Source: a virus
Reading direction: 5' to 3' (one strand)
IMG/VR virus record: IMGVR_UViG_3300042473_000695
Coordinates: 1-37,480 of that record
DNA length: 37,480 nt
Shown here: one piece after another, positions 21,872 to 30,468 of the stretch
How the letters are laid out: the number at the start of each line of letters is the position of its first letter
Position numbering within the stretch: position 1 is the stretch's first letter
Position numbers and translations under genes: made by a program
The notes under the pieces: generated by a model
Seen by the model: the letters and a program-made list of their open reading frames with translations, nothing else
Told to the model about the DNA's origin: nothing
Database searches by the model: none

Positions 21872-22579
21872 ATGATAGGCTTAATGGCAGAAATGCAAAA
21901 TGATTTATCGGAGACATGGTCTTCAAAAGAACAGCTTTTCCCTGGACTTTGGGTTTACAGAGATGTAATTAAAAAAGATTTAAATCTTTCCCAAAGACTA
22001 GAGGAAGAGCTTTCTTTGTCTAAAGGATACAGGTGGCAACGAGCTACGGTTGGCGGAAGTAAGAAATCTATAGACTATAGAGACTGCTTTGATTTTAAAA
22101 TTGAAAAGACAAGCTTTCCCGAAAAAGACAAGCATCAAGTTGTATTTGAAAAAATATGGCAAGACTCGTATGACGCACAAAACCCAGCTCTTCAAGACTA
22201 TTGCAATATGTATAGCATACAAATGAATTTCTGGGAAAAAATGAACTTTGTTAAATATGGTCCAGGTAATTACTTTAAAGAGCATGCAGATCATGGGTTT
22301 TCTTACGTCTCAACAGTCTCATTAGTTGGCTATATAAACGATGACTATGTTGGCGGAGAAATTGTTTTTCCAAAACTTGGTTTACAAATTAAACCTAAAG
22401 CTGGAGACCTTTATATATTTCCTTCAACATATTTGTTTTCACATGCAGCCATGCCAGTTTCTGATGGCATAAAGTACTCTGTGGTAACAATGACAGATTA
22501 TAATGATAATTCTCACGGAGATGAGTTTGACAGCTTTGTTAGACTAAAAAATAAAAGCAAATTGAATATGGGAGGGTAG
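21872..22579 (+). CDS. 2OG-Fe(II) oxygenase, 235 aa
   Basis: A P4H-like oxygenase, first gene of the six-oxygenase operon. Triad: H138-x-D140 (KEHADHG) and H191 (LFSHAAMP); K201 (GIKYSVV) takes the 2-oxoglutarate role, as Lys does in collagen P4H. Signature GYINDDYVGGEIVFP (153-167) and KPKAGDLYIFPS. It is a close paralog of the next gene; both share WRQAT-like and YRDxFDFKI motifs in the N-terminal half. The start at 21872 fits a leaderless transcript; ATGs at codons 5 and 8 are alternatives. It starts 62 bases after the PPG-Hint gene, whose repeats are the obvious candidate substrate. Confidence 0.88.
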   Translation: MIGLMAEMQNDLSETWSSKEQLFPGLWVYRDVIKKDLNLSQRLEEELSLSKGYRWQRATVGGSKKSIDYRDCFDFKIEKTSFPEKDKHQVVFEKIWQDSYDAQNPALQDYCNMYSIQMNFWEKMNFVKYGPGNYFKEHADHGFSYVSTVSLVGYINDDYVGGEIVFPKLGLQIKPKAGDLYIFPSTYLFSHAAMPVSDGIKYSVVTMTDYNDNSHGDEFDSFVRLKNKSKLNMGG

Positions 22580-22580
22580 T

Positions 22581-23279
22581 ATGAATCAGCCAGAGATGTT
22601 AGCACCAGGAGTTCTTGTATATAGAAATGTATTTCCAAAAGAAATGGATTTGATTAACAGGCTTGAAGAATGTTTATCCAGAGACCCAGATGCCGAAGGT
22701 GTCGGATACTCAGACTCACCACATGCAACTTATAAATGGAAGCAGGCCACAACTGGTTATGCTTTGAGCGACTTAAAGTATAGAGACGCATTTGATTTTA
22801 AAATTAAGAAAAATAAGCAGGATGATGATGGCAAAAGCGCAGATCAAATTAAACTAGAATCAATATGGGAAAATGCTAAAGATGCACAGCTAGGCCCAGT
22901 AGAAGACTATAGACAAAAATTTAACCTTGCACCACTAAATTACTGGGAATCTTTTAATTTTGTTAAATACGGACCAGGGCAGCATTTTCAAGTACACTCT
23001 GACCACGGATATTCCTATATCTGTGTACTATCTTCAGTTGGGTATATTAACGATGATTACGAAGGCGGGGAGTTATTTTTTGATAAGTTTAATTTAAAAA
23101 TAAAGCCACAGGCAGGAGACCTTTATTTATTCCCTTCTTCATACTTATTCTCTCATGCCTCACTTCCAGTAACAAGCGGAACAAAGTATTCTATAGTAAC
23201 AATGCTCGATTATCTAGAAGCACCACACACACCAGCATATCGAGAGATAGAAAAGAAGTATACAGATGGATATGCGTAA
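22581..23279 (+). CDS. 2OG-Fe(II) oxygenase, 232 aa (tandem paralog)
   Basis: An oxygenase one base after the previous gene and clearly its tandem duplicate. Triad H139-x-D141 (QVHSDHG), H192 (LFSHASLP) and K202 (GTKYSIV). Shared blocks include NFVKYGPG, GYINDDYEGGELFF and PQAGDLYLFPSSYLFSHA. It differs in the N-terminal third (an extra DSPHATYKWKQATTGY segment), the part that usually sets substrate choice, so the two may hydroxylate different sites. Its end overlaps the DUF6065-like gene by 14 bases. Confidence 0.88.
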   Translation: MNQPEMLAPGVLVYRNVFPKEMDLINRLEECLSRDPDAEGVGYSDSPHATYKWKQATTGYALSDLKYRDAFDFKIKKNKQDDDGKSADQIKLESIWENAKDAQLGPVEDYRQKFNLAPLNYWESFNFVKYGPGQHFQVHSDHGYSYICVLSSVGYINDDYEGGELFFDKFNLKIKPQAGDLYLFPSSYLFSHASLPVTSGTKYSIVTMLDYLEAPHTPAYREIEKKYTDGYA

Positions 23280-23970
23280 AATAAATGTTTTTAAAACTGG
23301 CGATAATCCAGCAAAAATAGAACAAATAAAAGTAAATAGAGAATGGATGGATGAGACTGCAGACAGACATGCATATAACTGTTTCCCAGTCAGCCTATCT
23401 AATACTTTAGGATGGGGAATATCCTTTCCAGAAGATATATCTTTTATCTGGGACGGCATATCAGATAGCCAGCCCATACACATTAAAGTGCTTTCTGGCG
23501 AAAAATATGTTCATACAAATAGGTCTAATGCAACAATAAGCTTTATAACTGGACTTACATTTAAGACTGACAAGAACACAACAATTCTAACAATGCCAGC
23601 CCCCAACTTTTTTATAGATGGAGCACAAGCATTTACAACTTTATTAACAACATCATTTTTTTCTGGAGAAGTTCCAGTTGTATGGAGAGTCACTTCACCA
23701 GGAAAAGTTATAACCGTAAAAGCTGGCACACCAGTTGCCGTAATACTTCCAATATCATTAAAAGAAATTAATGGATATGAGGTAGATCTTTATGATGGTA
23801 AGGGCTATGTTGGATCAGCCTACGATGGAAGAGAATATGGGATGACAGTAGATAAAATTAATCAGTCTGGTAAATGGGCGGGCTTCTATAGGAACGCAAC
23901 GGATCATAAGGGAAAAGTTGTTGGTGAGCATGAGACCAAGACTTTGAGGCTACGGGTAAATGACAAATAA
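23266..23970 (+). CDS. DUF6065-like protein, 234 aa
   Basis: A 234-residue protein. CFPVSLSNTLGWGISFPEDI (about 39-58) and VITVKAGTPVAVILPISL (about 148-165) fit the DUF6065 pattern, a beta-sandwich-looking family of unknown function found in phages and bacteria. It overlaps the upstream oxygenase and the next gene (11 bases), so it is in the same translational chain. It starts at 23266 or at the in-frame ATG two codons later. Repeated presence with oxygenases suggests a linked role, for example substrate presentation, but this is inference. Confidence 0.6.
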   Translation: MDMRKINVFKTGDNPAKIEQIKVNREWMDETADRHAYNCFPVSLSNTLGWGISFPEDISFIWDGISDSQPIHIKVLSGEKYVHTNRSNATISFITGLTFKTDKNTTILTMPAPNFFIDGAQAFTTLLTTSFFSGEVPVVWRVTSPGKVITVKAGTPVAVILPISLKEINGYEVDLYDGKGYVGSAYDGREYGMTVDKINQSGKWAGFYRNATDHKGKVVGEHETKTLRLRVNDK

Positions 23971-24688
23971 AATAACATTTCATTCTAATAGACTATATAA
24001 CATTATTTCTGATTCGTATGCCCCGCAAACTACAAAGTCTTTAATGCCAGAATGGTTTAAGGATGCTCCAAAATTTGAAATTGACCCAAATACCCAGGAG
24101 CCATATTTAAATACAGAGGGCGGTCCAGTAAGAACATTTAGATCATGCCCAGGACTACTTGATATATTTATAAGCGGATACGTTTACGTAACACCATGTA
24201 ATATAACTTTTAAAAAGAATACAGATGGAACTACTTTTGTAAAAACGGAAGCTGGCTATGAGGATTTTATAGGAGTGAGACAGCCAATGAAAAGTTTCCC
24301 AACACCAATTGGATGCGATGACTATCATTTTCACTGGTATCCAAACTGGGCGCCATCCGTTCCAGATGGATATAGCATAATGTACATTCATCCAATAAAT
24401 AGATTTGATTTACCATTTATTACCACTTCTGCTATAATAGATAATGATAAGATGGATACTCCTGGCCTAATGCCATTTTTTCTTAAAAAAGATTTTGAAG
24501 GCACTATTCCAGCAGGAACACCTTACATGCAGTTGATACCATACAGAAGAGAAGACTGGAAAATGGAAAAGAAATTCTATTCTAAAGATGAAATAGAAAA
24601 AAGGCACAACCAGCAGGCAAAAAAGTTTAGAACAAAAGATGGTGGAGCGTATAAGCTCAACGTCAGGTCTTTAAAGAAATATGAATAG
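23960..24688 (+). CDS. DUF6065-related protein, 242 aa
   Basis: A 242-residue protein distantly like the previous one: it has an RSCPGLLDIFISGYVY block and a late GTIPAGTPYMQLIPYRRE (about 188-205), parallel to the AGTP...LP block upstream. The N-terminal segment (KSLMPEWFKDAPKFE) and a His/Trp-rich middle (CDDYHFHWYPNWAPS) are distinctive; the HFHWYP cluster could bind a metal. The C-terminus is a basic tail. It is probably a paralog of the gene at 23266 and part of the same operon. Function unknown. Confidence 0.55.
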   Translation: MTNKITFHSNRLYNIISDSYAPQTTKSLMPEWFKDAPKFEIDPNTQEPYLNTEGGPVRTFRSCPGLLDIFISGYVYVTPCNITFKKNTDGTTFVKTEAGYEDFIGVRQPMKSFPTPIGCDDYHFHWYPNWAPSVPDGYSIMYIHPINRFDLPFITTSAIIDNDKMDTPGLMPFFLKKDFEGTIPAGTPYMQLIPYRREDWKMEKKFYSKDEIEKRHNQQAKKFRTKDGGAYKLNVRSLKKYE

Positions 24689-24695
24689 GTGAAAA

Positions 24696-25370
24696 ATGGA
24701 ATACACAAAAAGAGCTAGGTTTGCAAGAATGTCAATTACCCCATCTGGTCATTTCGGGAACTCTCCAGACAATGTAGTAGAGCTAGAAGACATGGTTACG
24801 CCAGAAGAACAAGAATACCTTTTAAATTTTGCAAGAAACAACAAAATTTGGGACGTCACAGAGTCACAGTGGAACGAAAATGGAAATATTATTTATGACC
24901 ACAGAGTATGGGAAGATAGAGTTGCAACAAAAGACTCCTTAATGAAAGCTGACCCAGAAGTTGTTAGAATATTAAATCTTGTTGTAAAAAGAATGACTCC
25001 CTACATTAGAGAGAAGTTTGATGTAGAAGTTTCACCTACTGACGCAGCCATAGTACGATGGCCAGTAGGAGCAATGCAATTCCCACATGCCGATAAAGAG
25101 CTTCACGAAGGCCCAGATGCTGGAACAGAGAATGAGTTTCCTTGGTATGACATAGGAACCGTATTCTATCTGAATGACGATTATGAAGGTGGAGAGTTAT
25201 TCTTCCCATTGCAAAATATAAAGTTTAAGCCAAAGCCAAGGGCTGCATATTTTTTCCCAGGAGATAAGAACTATATTCATGGGGTAACAAAAGTAACAAG
25301 CGGAACAAGATATACCGCACCATTCTTTTGGACAATAACTAGATTAGGTAGAGTAGACAATGACAAATAA
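24696..25370 (+). CDS. 2OG-Fe(II) oxygenase, 224 aa
   Basis: An oxygenase with H131-x-D133 (FPHADKE), H195 (YIHGVTK) and R205 (GTRYTAP). Core TVFYLNDDYEGGELFFP (155-171), the closest of all to the classic P4H signature. The N-terminal 45 residues contain the usual DMVTPEEQEYLLNFA helix. AGGTGA precedes the ATG. It uses Arg where the first two operon copies use Lys for 2-oxoglutarate, so it belongs to another branch. Overlaps the next gene by 11 bases. Confidence 0.88.
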   Translation: MEYTKRARFARMSITPSGHFGNSPDNVVELEDMVTPEEQEYLLNFARNNKIWDVTESQWNENGNIIYDHRVWEDRVATKDSLMKADPEVVRILNLVVKRMTPYIREKFDVEVSPTDAAIVRWPVGAMQFPHADKELHEGPDAGTENEFPWYDIGTVFYLNDDYEGGELFFPLQNIKFKPKPRAAYFFPGDKNYIHGVTKVTSGTRYTAPFFWTITRLGRVDNDK

Positions 25371-26142
25371 TTATGAGTATACATCTTTTGAGCTTTTGCC
25401 AAAAGTAAGAATATACCAGGGGCTTCTCCCAGATGCTGACGAGCTGTATAGGATCATGAAAGAGTCAGATCACGATGCAGAAGGCAGATACTATTTAAGA
25501 AATTGGGACGAGTGGTCAATATTTGGAACATATTCTCAGCAAAAGCATGATGAAAATGAGCCAAGAGAATTTGGACCAAGATACGATGAAGAAAAGTATT
25601 TGTCAGATAGAGTATATGAGGCTTATAATACTGCTATCGAGGATTACAAAAAGACATACGGGATTGTATTGCCAGAATCAGCTAAATTGATGACATCATC
25701 ATTTTCTAAATACGATGCAAACATCGATACAATGGGAAATAACCTATCTATGCAGTACCATACAGACTTCATTATTTCAGAAAGAGATATGCCAGGACCA
25801 AAGTTCTTACTGACATGTACAACTTACATCAATGATGATTATGAGGGTGGAGACATTGAGTTCTATATAGGAGACGAATACTTCCCGCATAAGCCAAAAG
25901 CTGGAGACATCCTTGTATTCCCATCACAAGATCCATATTTCCATGGAGTAAGAACTATCAGAAACGGAAATAAGTTCTTTATCAGAAATTTCATCCAATA
26001 CTACTATGATGGTCATCCACAGTGGCTTGCAAATCAAAAGCATTACGGTGCTTACACCTGGGCCAAAATGGAACAGAAAAGAATTGAAAGAGAAAACCCA
26101 GCCAACATGAGATATTCTGAAAGAAAGAATTTAGGATACTGA
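25360..26142 (+). CDS. 2OG-Fe(II) oxygenase, 260 aa
   Basis: An oxygenase with H134-x-D136 (QYHTDFI), H195 (YFHGVRT) and K205/R209 after it. Core TTYINDDYEGGDIEFYIG (154-171) and KPKAGDILVFPSQ. The arrangement resembles the longer oxygenase at 2722 (both have an N-terminal SIFGTYSQ/WGQYSKAY-like segment and a C-terminal charged helix), so the two may be paralogs split between distant loci. It is followed one base later by the next oxygenase. Confidence 0.87.
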   Translation: MTNNYEYTSFELLPKVRIYQGLLPDADELYRIMKESDHDAEGRYYLRNWDEWSIFGTYSQQKHDENEPREFGPRYDEEKYLSDRVYEAYNTAIEDYKKTYGIVLPESAKLMTSSFSKYDANIDTMGNNLSMQYHTDFIISERDMPGPKFLLTCTTYINDDYEGGDIEFYIGDEYFPHKPKAGDILVFPSQDPYFHGVRTIRNGNKFFIRNFIQYYYDGHPQWLANQKHYGAYTWAKMEQKRIERENPANMRYSERKNLGY

Positions 26143-26143
26143 C

Positions 26144-26842
26144 ATGCCAATTCCAAAAATAAGAGACGAATTTTTTATAGTAGAGAATTTTATAGATCCA
26201 GAAACTTGCTCTGCTGTTATAAATTATTTTGATTTTTTGGTAGAAAACAAGATATTAAAGTGGAATGAGATATCATTTTACGGATCAGAAGCTATGGGAT
26301 ACTGGCCTTCAGACCCTAATTTAAAACTTTTTGGTTTGCCAGAAGATTTCTTTAATCAGCTCAAAGAAAAAATAAAAGCAAAGGCTGAAGAGCTTTTGGG
26401 GTTTGAAGTTTCTGAAGTTAGCTACCATGCACAGAGATGGATTGAGGGCGCTTTTGCAGACTATCATTCCGACAACTCAGATGAACTTGGGAACCCTACA
26501 GCATTTGAAAGAAGTAAGTATGCGGTATTTATTTATTTAAATGATGATTTTGAAGGTGGTCACCTAAAGTTTAAAGATAGCGATATCGACATAAAGCCAA
26601 AGGTTGGTCTAACTGCAATATTCGCTGGTGGACATACACGAGAGCATATGGTTACTACAGTAAAGGGTGGCATAAGATATACAATCGGTTCATTTTGGGA
26701 CGATGCTAGCATAGAATATACTGAAGAGCAGAGAGAAGCTTGGGCAACAGAATTAAAGGCAGTAAGAGCAGAACAAGAAAAGATTTATAAAAAGTGGGCA
26801 ACACCAGAAGGCAAACCAGTAATGCCAGAAGGCAGAGAATGA
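26144..26842 (+). CDS. 2OG-Fe(II) oxygenase, 232 aa
   Basis: An oxygenase with H108-x-D110 (DYHSDNS), H168 (TREHMVTT) and R178 (GGIRYTI). Core FIYLNDDFEGGHLKF (129-143); the second Glu of GGE is His here. The N-terminus begins FFIVENFIDPETCSAVINYF, the standard first helix of the family. A Lys/Glu-rich tail ends the protein. ATGA overlap with the next gene. Confidence 0.86.
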   Translation: MPIPKIRDEFFIVENFIDPETCSAVINYFDFLVENKILKWNEISFYGSEAMGYWPSDPNLKLFGLPEDFFNQLKEKIKAKAEELLGFEVSEVSYHAQRWIEGAFADYHSDNSDELGNPTAFERSKYAVFIYLNDDFEGGHLKFKDSDIDIKPKVGLTAIFAGGHTREHMVTTVKGGIRYTIGSFWDDASIEYTEEQREAWATELKAVRAEQEKIYKKWATPEGKPVMPEGRE

Positions 26843-27456
26843 TAAAAGAACTTCTTGATAATAACATTTATTATTATAAAAATGTTATTGCCAACCCAAA
26901 CGAGTTTGTAAAAGAAATTGAAAGGCTAGACGGCCTATCTCAAGAAAATGCTCATTTAACAAAATGGATGAGATGGACATCAAGCAATAACCCAAATGAT
27001 ATTTTTGGAGAATACAAGTCTGGTGCGTTTACTGCCCCACAGCCCAACAACGATGTAGATAAAAGATATGCTTTGATTGTAGCTACAATACTTAATGCAA
27101 TTAATTTGTGCGTAGCAGACTATTCTAAATCCTTAAATAAAGACTTAGGGTTTTTGCCAAACGAAGTTACAATAAGAAAGTATTTCCCACCAGCACAAAT
27201 GGGGCCCCACATAGATTGTGAAGAAGATGATGATGAGGCAAGACTAACTGCCTCAATTGTTCTTTATTTAAACGATGACTATGTTGGAGGCGACTTGGCA
27301 TTCCCAGAACAAGATATAAAGATTAAGCCAGAGGCTGGCAGCCTTGTCATATTCCCCTCAGTAAAACCATATTTTCATGCCTCAACTCCACTTGTTTCTG
27401 GCAATAAGTATATGTGCCCAGCATTCATGTTTAAAAGAAGTAAGATAATTTCATAG
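26839..27456 (+). CDS. 2OG-Fe(II) oxygenase, 205 aa
   Basis: The last oxygenase of the operon. I chose the ATG at 26839, which overlaps the upstream stop (ATGA); a longer frame would lie in the previous gene. Triad H124-x-D126 (GPHIDCE), H180 (YFHASTP) and K190 (GNKYMCP). Core VLYLNDDYVGGDLAFP (141-156). An acidic insert (CEEDDDEA) follows the HxD. It ends 16 bases before the S74 collagen-like fibre gene, which has its own promoter. Confidence 0.87.
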   Translation: MIKELLDNNIYYYKNVIANPNEFVKEIERLDGLSQENAHLTKWMRWTSSNNPNDIFGEYKSGAFTAPQPNNDVDKRYALIVATILNAINLCVADYSKSLNKDLGFLPNEVTIRKYFPPAQMGPHIDCEEDDDEARLTASIVLYLNDDYVGGDLAFPEQDIKIKPEAGSLVIFPSVKPYFHASTPLVSGNKYMCPAFMFKRSKIIS

Positions 27457-27457
27457 G

Positions 27458-27466
27458 TGGTATAAT
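27458..27466 (+). promoter_or_regulatory. extended -10 promoter, leaderless position
   Basis: TGGTATAAT (TATAAT 27461-27466) ends six bases before the ATG at 27473. There is no ribosome site between. No clear -35, as expected for extended -10 promoters. Confidence 0.65.
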
Positions 27467-27472
27467 TAAAAA

Positions 27473-28573
27473 ATGGCAACAGTAGGCGTTAATGGATGGC
27501 ACTTCCCAAGTTACTCGGATTCACCCGATGTACCTAGGGATCTTGGTATTTTAGGCGAAGATATTGCAACATACATAGCAGCACATCCTGGTCCGCAAGG
27601 ATTAACTGGCCCATCAAATGTTTTAACTGTATCTGCAACAAATACACTCAGTGCTGGCCAAAATGCATCTGTAACGATTACTGGAACATCCCCATCGCAA
27701 TCTTTAATTTTTAACATTCCAAGAGGACAAGATGGAATTTTGGGAGGTCCTGGACCGTCTAATGTTTTATCTATTGGAACAGTCACAGCAGGAGTGACAG
27801 CATCTGCAACTATAACTGGTACATCTCCGTCTCAAGTTTTAAATTTAGTTCTACCAAAGGGCGATACTGGTTTAACTGGCACTACGGGAAGCACGGGCCC
27901 CAAAGGTGATGCAGCAGCAACGATATCAGTAAATTCAACAACAACCGCAGCAGCAGGAACTAGTGCAACAGTTACAAATACTGGAACGTCTAGTGCAGTC
28001 TTATTAGATTTTGTAATTCCTCGTGGTGCAGATGGCGCACAAGGAATACAGGGCCCAGCAGGCCCAGCAGGATCAAATGCAATCATAGATCCTATTGCAA
28101 CAAGAATTGCCTTACAGACAACAGCCACGGCATCAACTGGAGTTAACTCCTCTTGGTATCCACTATTAACAAATAATTTTAGCTTAGGATTACTTGGCCC
28201 AATTAACTCTGGACCAGACAATGTCACAAGAGGCTGGAAGAACATATACTTAAACTCGGCAGCCACAGTAATATCAGATCAGCGAACAAAAGAAAACATA
28301 CTACCTTCAGACCTAGGATTAACTTTTATAAATAAATTAAATCCAGTAAAATATAATAAGATTGACGGAGATAGAACTCACTACGGATTAATAGCACAAG
28401 AGGTAAAGTCCGTATTAGATGAAGCTAACATTGCAGACTTTGGCGGTTGGGTAATTTCTGATGTGAATGATCCAGAAGGACAGCAAGCATTAAGATACGA
28501 AGAATTTATTTCTCCACTAATTAAAGCAGTCCAAGAACTTACAGCAAGAGTAAAATTACTAGAAGAAAAGTAG
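27473..28573 (+). CDS. collagen-like tail fibre with S74 autoprotease/chaperone, 366 aa
   Basis: A 366-residue fibre. The N-terminus (VNGWHFPSYSDSPDVPRDL) is typical of phage tail fibres. Short collagen-like pieces (GPQGLTGPSN; GDTGLTGTTGSTGPKGD; GAQGIQGPAGPAG) alternate with three TxSGTSPSQxLxFxIPRG-like beta repeats. The end is an intramolecular chaperone of the peptidase S74 type: VISDQRTKENI with Ser268, Asp269 and Lys273, then LNPVKYNKIDG and HYGLIAQEV, and a final coiled coil. The family trimerises the fibre and then cuts itself off before the Ser, leaving a mature fibre of about 267 residues. It stands right after the oxygenases, and its Gly-Pro sites could be their substrates. Confidence 0.85.
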   Translation: MATVGVNGWHFPSYSDSPDVPRDLGILGEDIATYIAAHPGPQGLTGPSNVLTVSATNTLSAGQNASVTITGTSPSQSLIFNIPRGQDGILGGPGPSNVLSIGTVTAGVTASATITGTSPSQVLNLVLPKGDTGLTGTTGSTGPKGDAAATISVNSTTTAAAGTSATVTNTGTSSAVLLDFVIPRGADGAQGIQGPAGPAGSNAIIDPIATRIALQTTATASTGVNSSWYPLLTNNFSLGLLGPINSGPDNVTRGWKNIYLNSAATVISDQRTKENILPSDLGLTFINKLNPVKYNKIDGDRTHYGLIAQEVKSVLDEANIADFGGWVISDVNDPEGQQALRYEEFISPLIKAVQELTARVKLLEEK

Positions 28574-28580
28574 GTTCGGG

Positions 28581-30410
28581 ATGTCATACAAAAGCGTAGT
28601 CTTAAATGACCACCCAACATCATTCTACCTGCTAGACGAAGTTATATCTGGAACAACGGTATCCTACGATGCACTTAGAACTCAATACTCCACATACGCA
28701 GACTTAAGAGATAATGGCATATCTTATGCAAACTTAGGTGGAGCAGTAGTTTATGACTATTCAGGAAGCGGCAACAATGGAGTCTCATTTAACTCATCAA
28801 ATTCAATACTAATGCCACTTGTGCCAGGATCTATATCTGGAACTAAAATGAACTCAGATACAAAAATAATATATGATACGCCAGGAATGGCAACGTCTAT
28901 ATATAAGAATAATCCATTTTCTATAGACTTGTGGTTTAAGCCACCACAAAATTCTACAAATGAAATACCATTGGCATTTGATACATCTAATTTAATTGGA
29001 CTAACCTATAAAGACGGCAACGTATTATTCTATATAGGGTCGGCAATCGCAGTAGCTAAAATAGAAAAAACTTCTGTATCTTATATCTCTGCGGTGTATA
29101 ACGGATCTTCAATTTTGTTATATGTAAATGGAGTCAGCAAATCAACAAAGAGTGTCCCAGAAGAATATCCTTTTGATAGCCAGACAATTTCTTTTATGTC
29201 TGGACCATCGAATGAAATTGAGCCATTTGTTATAGACTGCGTTGCATTCTATAGATATGCTTTATCAGAAAGCAAAATACAAAATCATTATGACTCTGGT
29301 TCATATGAGCTAAATCATTTGCAAATAGTAGAGCCAGACGGCGGAGTTTTATTTACGCTAAATCATTCAAAAATAATGCCAGTTAAACAGTACTACTATC
29401 CATCTGCAATTAAATGGTCTGAATTAACTAGTGGTGATGCCATACTGTCTATAGACCATGACTACATAACATTTGCAAAAACAGACACAGTACAGTCTGC
29501 CAGTTTTAGCTTTACGCAAGAGATACTAGTCCCTTCAGGAATTGGAATAAATAGCTCACAGATAACTTACTCACCAGACTACGACAACATATCTGTTGAA
29601 ATTAGTTTAGATGGTCTTACTGGCTGGCAAGCTTGTCAGAATAATAAGTCTTTGCCCTACTTCAGCAAAAATGATTTAACAACAAATGAGCGTGTATATA
29701 TTAAGACAACAATGTCATCAGATGACACGTCTTTTGATATTCCAAAAATTGAATCTCTTTCAATTGATTTCTTTAATAATTTAGACTACTACGCAGATAA
29801 TTCTGGGGATAGAATATATTCAGATCAAGACTATGACCTGTCTAGATATAACGAAAGAATCTTATCTTATAACAAAAATAATGGGCTGTCCATGCATGAT
29901 ATTGGCGGGTTTAATATAGACTCTACACTAGCAACAAGAAGCATTGAAATGATATATACCCCTGGATCTGGGAAAAATGTTTTATTCTCAAACGGCTCTA
30001 AGATATTTGAATGGTCATCTGATGGCACTATAAATAAAAGCGGAGTGTCTGAAATATATGTAAACGGACAAAATGTGACAAGCCAGACAAATGTCTCAAA
30101 TTACTTTACGGTTGGGTTTCCACATCACATAGTCGTCACCCTATCAAGTGCCACTTCTGGCATAATTAAAATCAATCAAAATGTTGGCGGGACTGTATAT
30201 GGGGTGGGATCCAAGTATAACAATATAGCCATCTACCCATCAGTATTGACATCTGGACAAATATTAAGGCATTATAACTATTATATTGGTAATTGGTCAA
30301 ATTCTGTTGGATCAGAACAGCTCTCCATATCAGAATATACATCAGGGAATGACTTAACCCCGTACTCGGTTTACTCTATTGAATTTGCTAGTTCAAATAT
30401 TGTAATTTAG
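28581..30410 (+). CDS. LamG/concanavalin-like fibre protein, 609 aa
   Basis: A 609-residue protein with two jelly-roll (laminin-G-like) domains. The first spans about 10-245, with FYLLDEVISG, VVYDYSGSGNNG, FSIDLWFKPP and a closing VIDCVAFYRYALSESKIQNHYDSG. The second is near 450-590, with SIEMIYTPGSGK, GFPHHIVVTL and NNIAIYPSVLTSGQILRHY. These domains usually bind carbohydrate. The middle part is beta-rich. It follows the S74 fibre by seven bases and probably works with it in host-surface recognition. Ribosome site GGTTCGGG is poor. Confidence 0.75.
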   Translation: MSYKSVVLNDHPTSFYLLDEVISGTTVSYDALRTQYSTYADLRDNGISYANLGGAVVYDYSGSGNNGVSFNSSNSILMPLVPGSISGTKMNSDTKIIYDTPGMATSIYKNNPFSIDLWFKPPQNSTNEIPLAFDTSNLIGLTYKDGNVLFYIGSAIAVAKIEKTSVSYISAVYNGSSILLYVNGVSKSTKSVPEEYPFDSQTISFMSGPSNEIEPFVIDCVAFYRYALSESKIQNHYDSGSYELNHLQIVEPDGGVLFTLNHSKIMPVKQYYYPSAIKWSELTSGDAILSIDHDYITFAKTDTVQSASFSFTQEILVPSGIGINSSQITYSPDYDNISVEISLDGLTGWQACQNNKSLPYFSKNDLTTNERVYIKTTMSSDDTSFDIPKIESLSIDFFNNLDYYADNSGDRIYSDQDYDLSRYNERILSYNKNNGLSMHDIGGFNIDSTLATRSIEMIYTPGSGKNVLFSNGSKIFEWSSDGTINKSGVSEIYVNGQNVTSQTNVSNYFTVGFPHHIVVTLSSATSGIIKINQNVGGTVYGVGSKYNNIAIYPSVLTSGQILRHYNYYIGNWSNSVGSEQLSISEYTSGNDLTPYSVYSIEFASSNIVI

Positions 30411-30431
30411 TGTATTATCTGTTACAAAATA

Positions 30432-30460
30432 TGGACTTTGGCACCAGATAATGGTATGAT
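30432..30460 (+). promoter_or_regulatory. promoter of the head-gene operon
   Basis: TGGACT (30432-30437), 17 bases, TATGAT (30455-30460) with extended TGG. Eight bases lead to the ATG at 30469, which makes a leaderless mRNA and argues for that ATG over the in-frame TTG at 30460. Confidence 0.6.
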
Positions 30461-30468
30461 TGTGGTCT

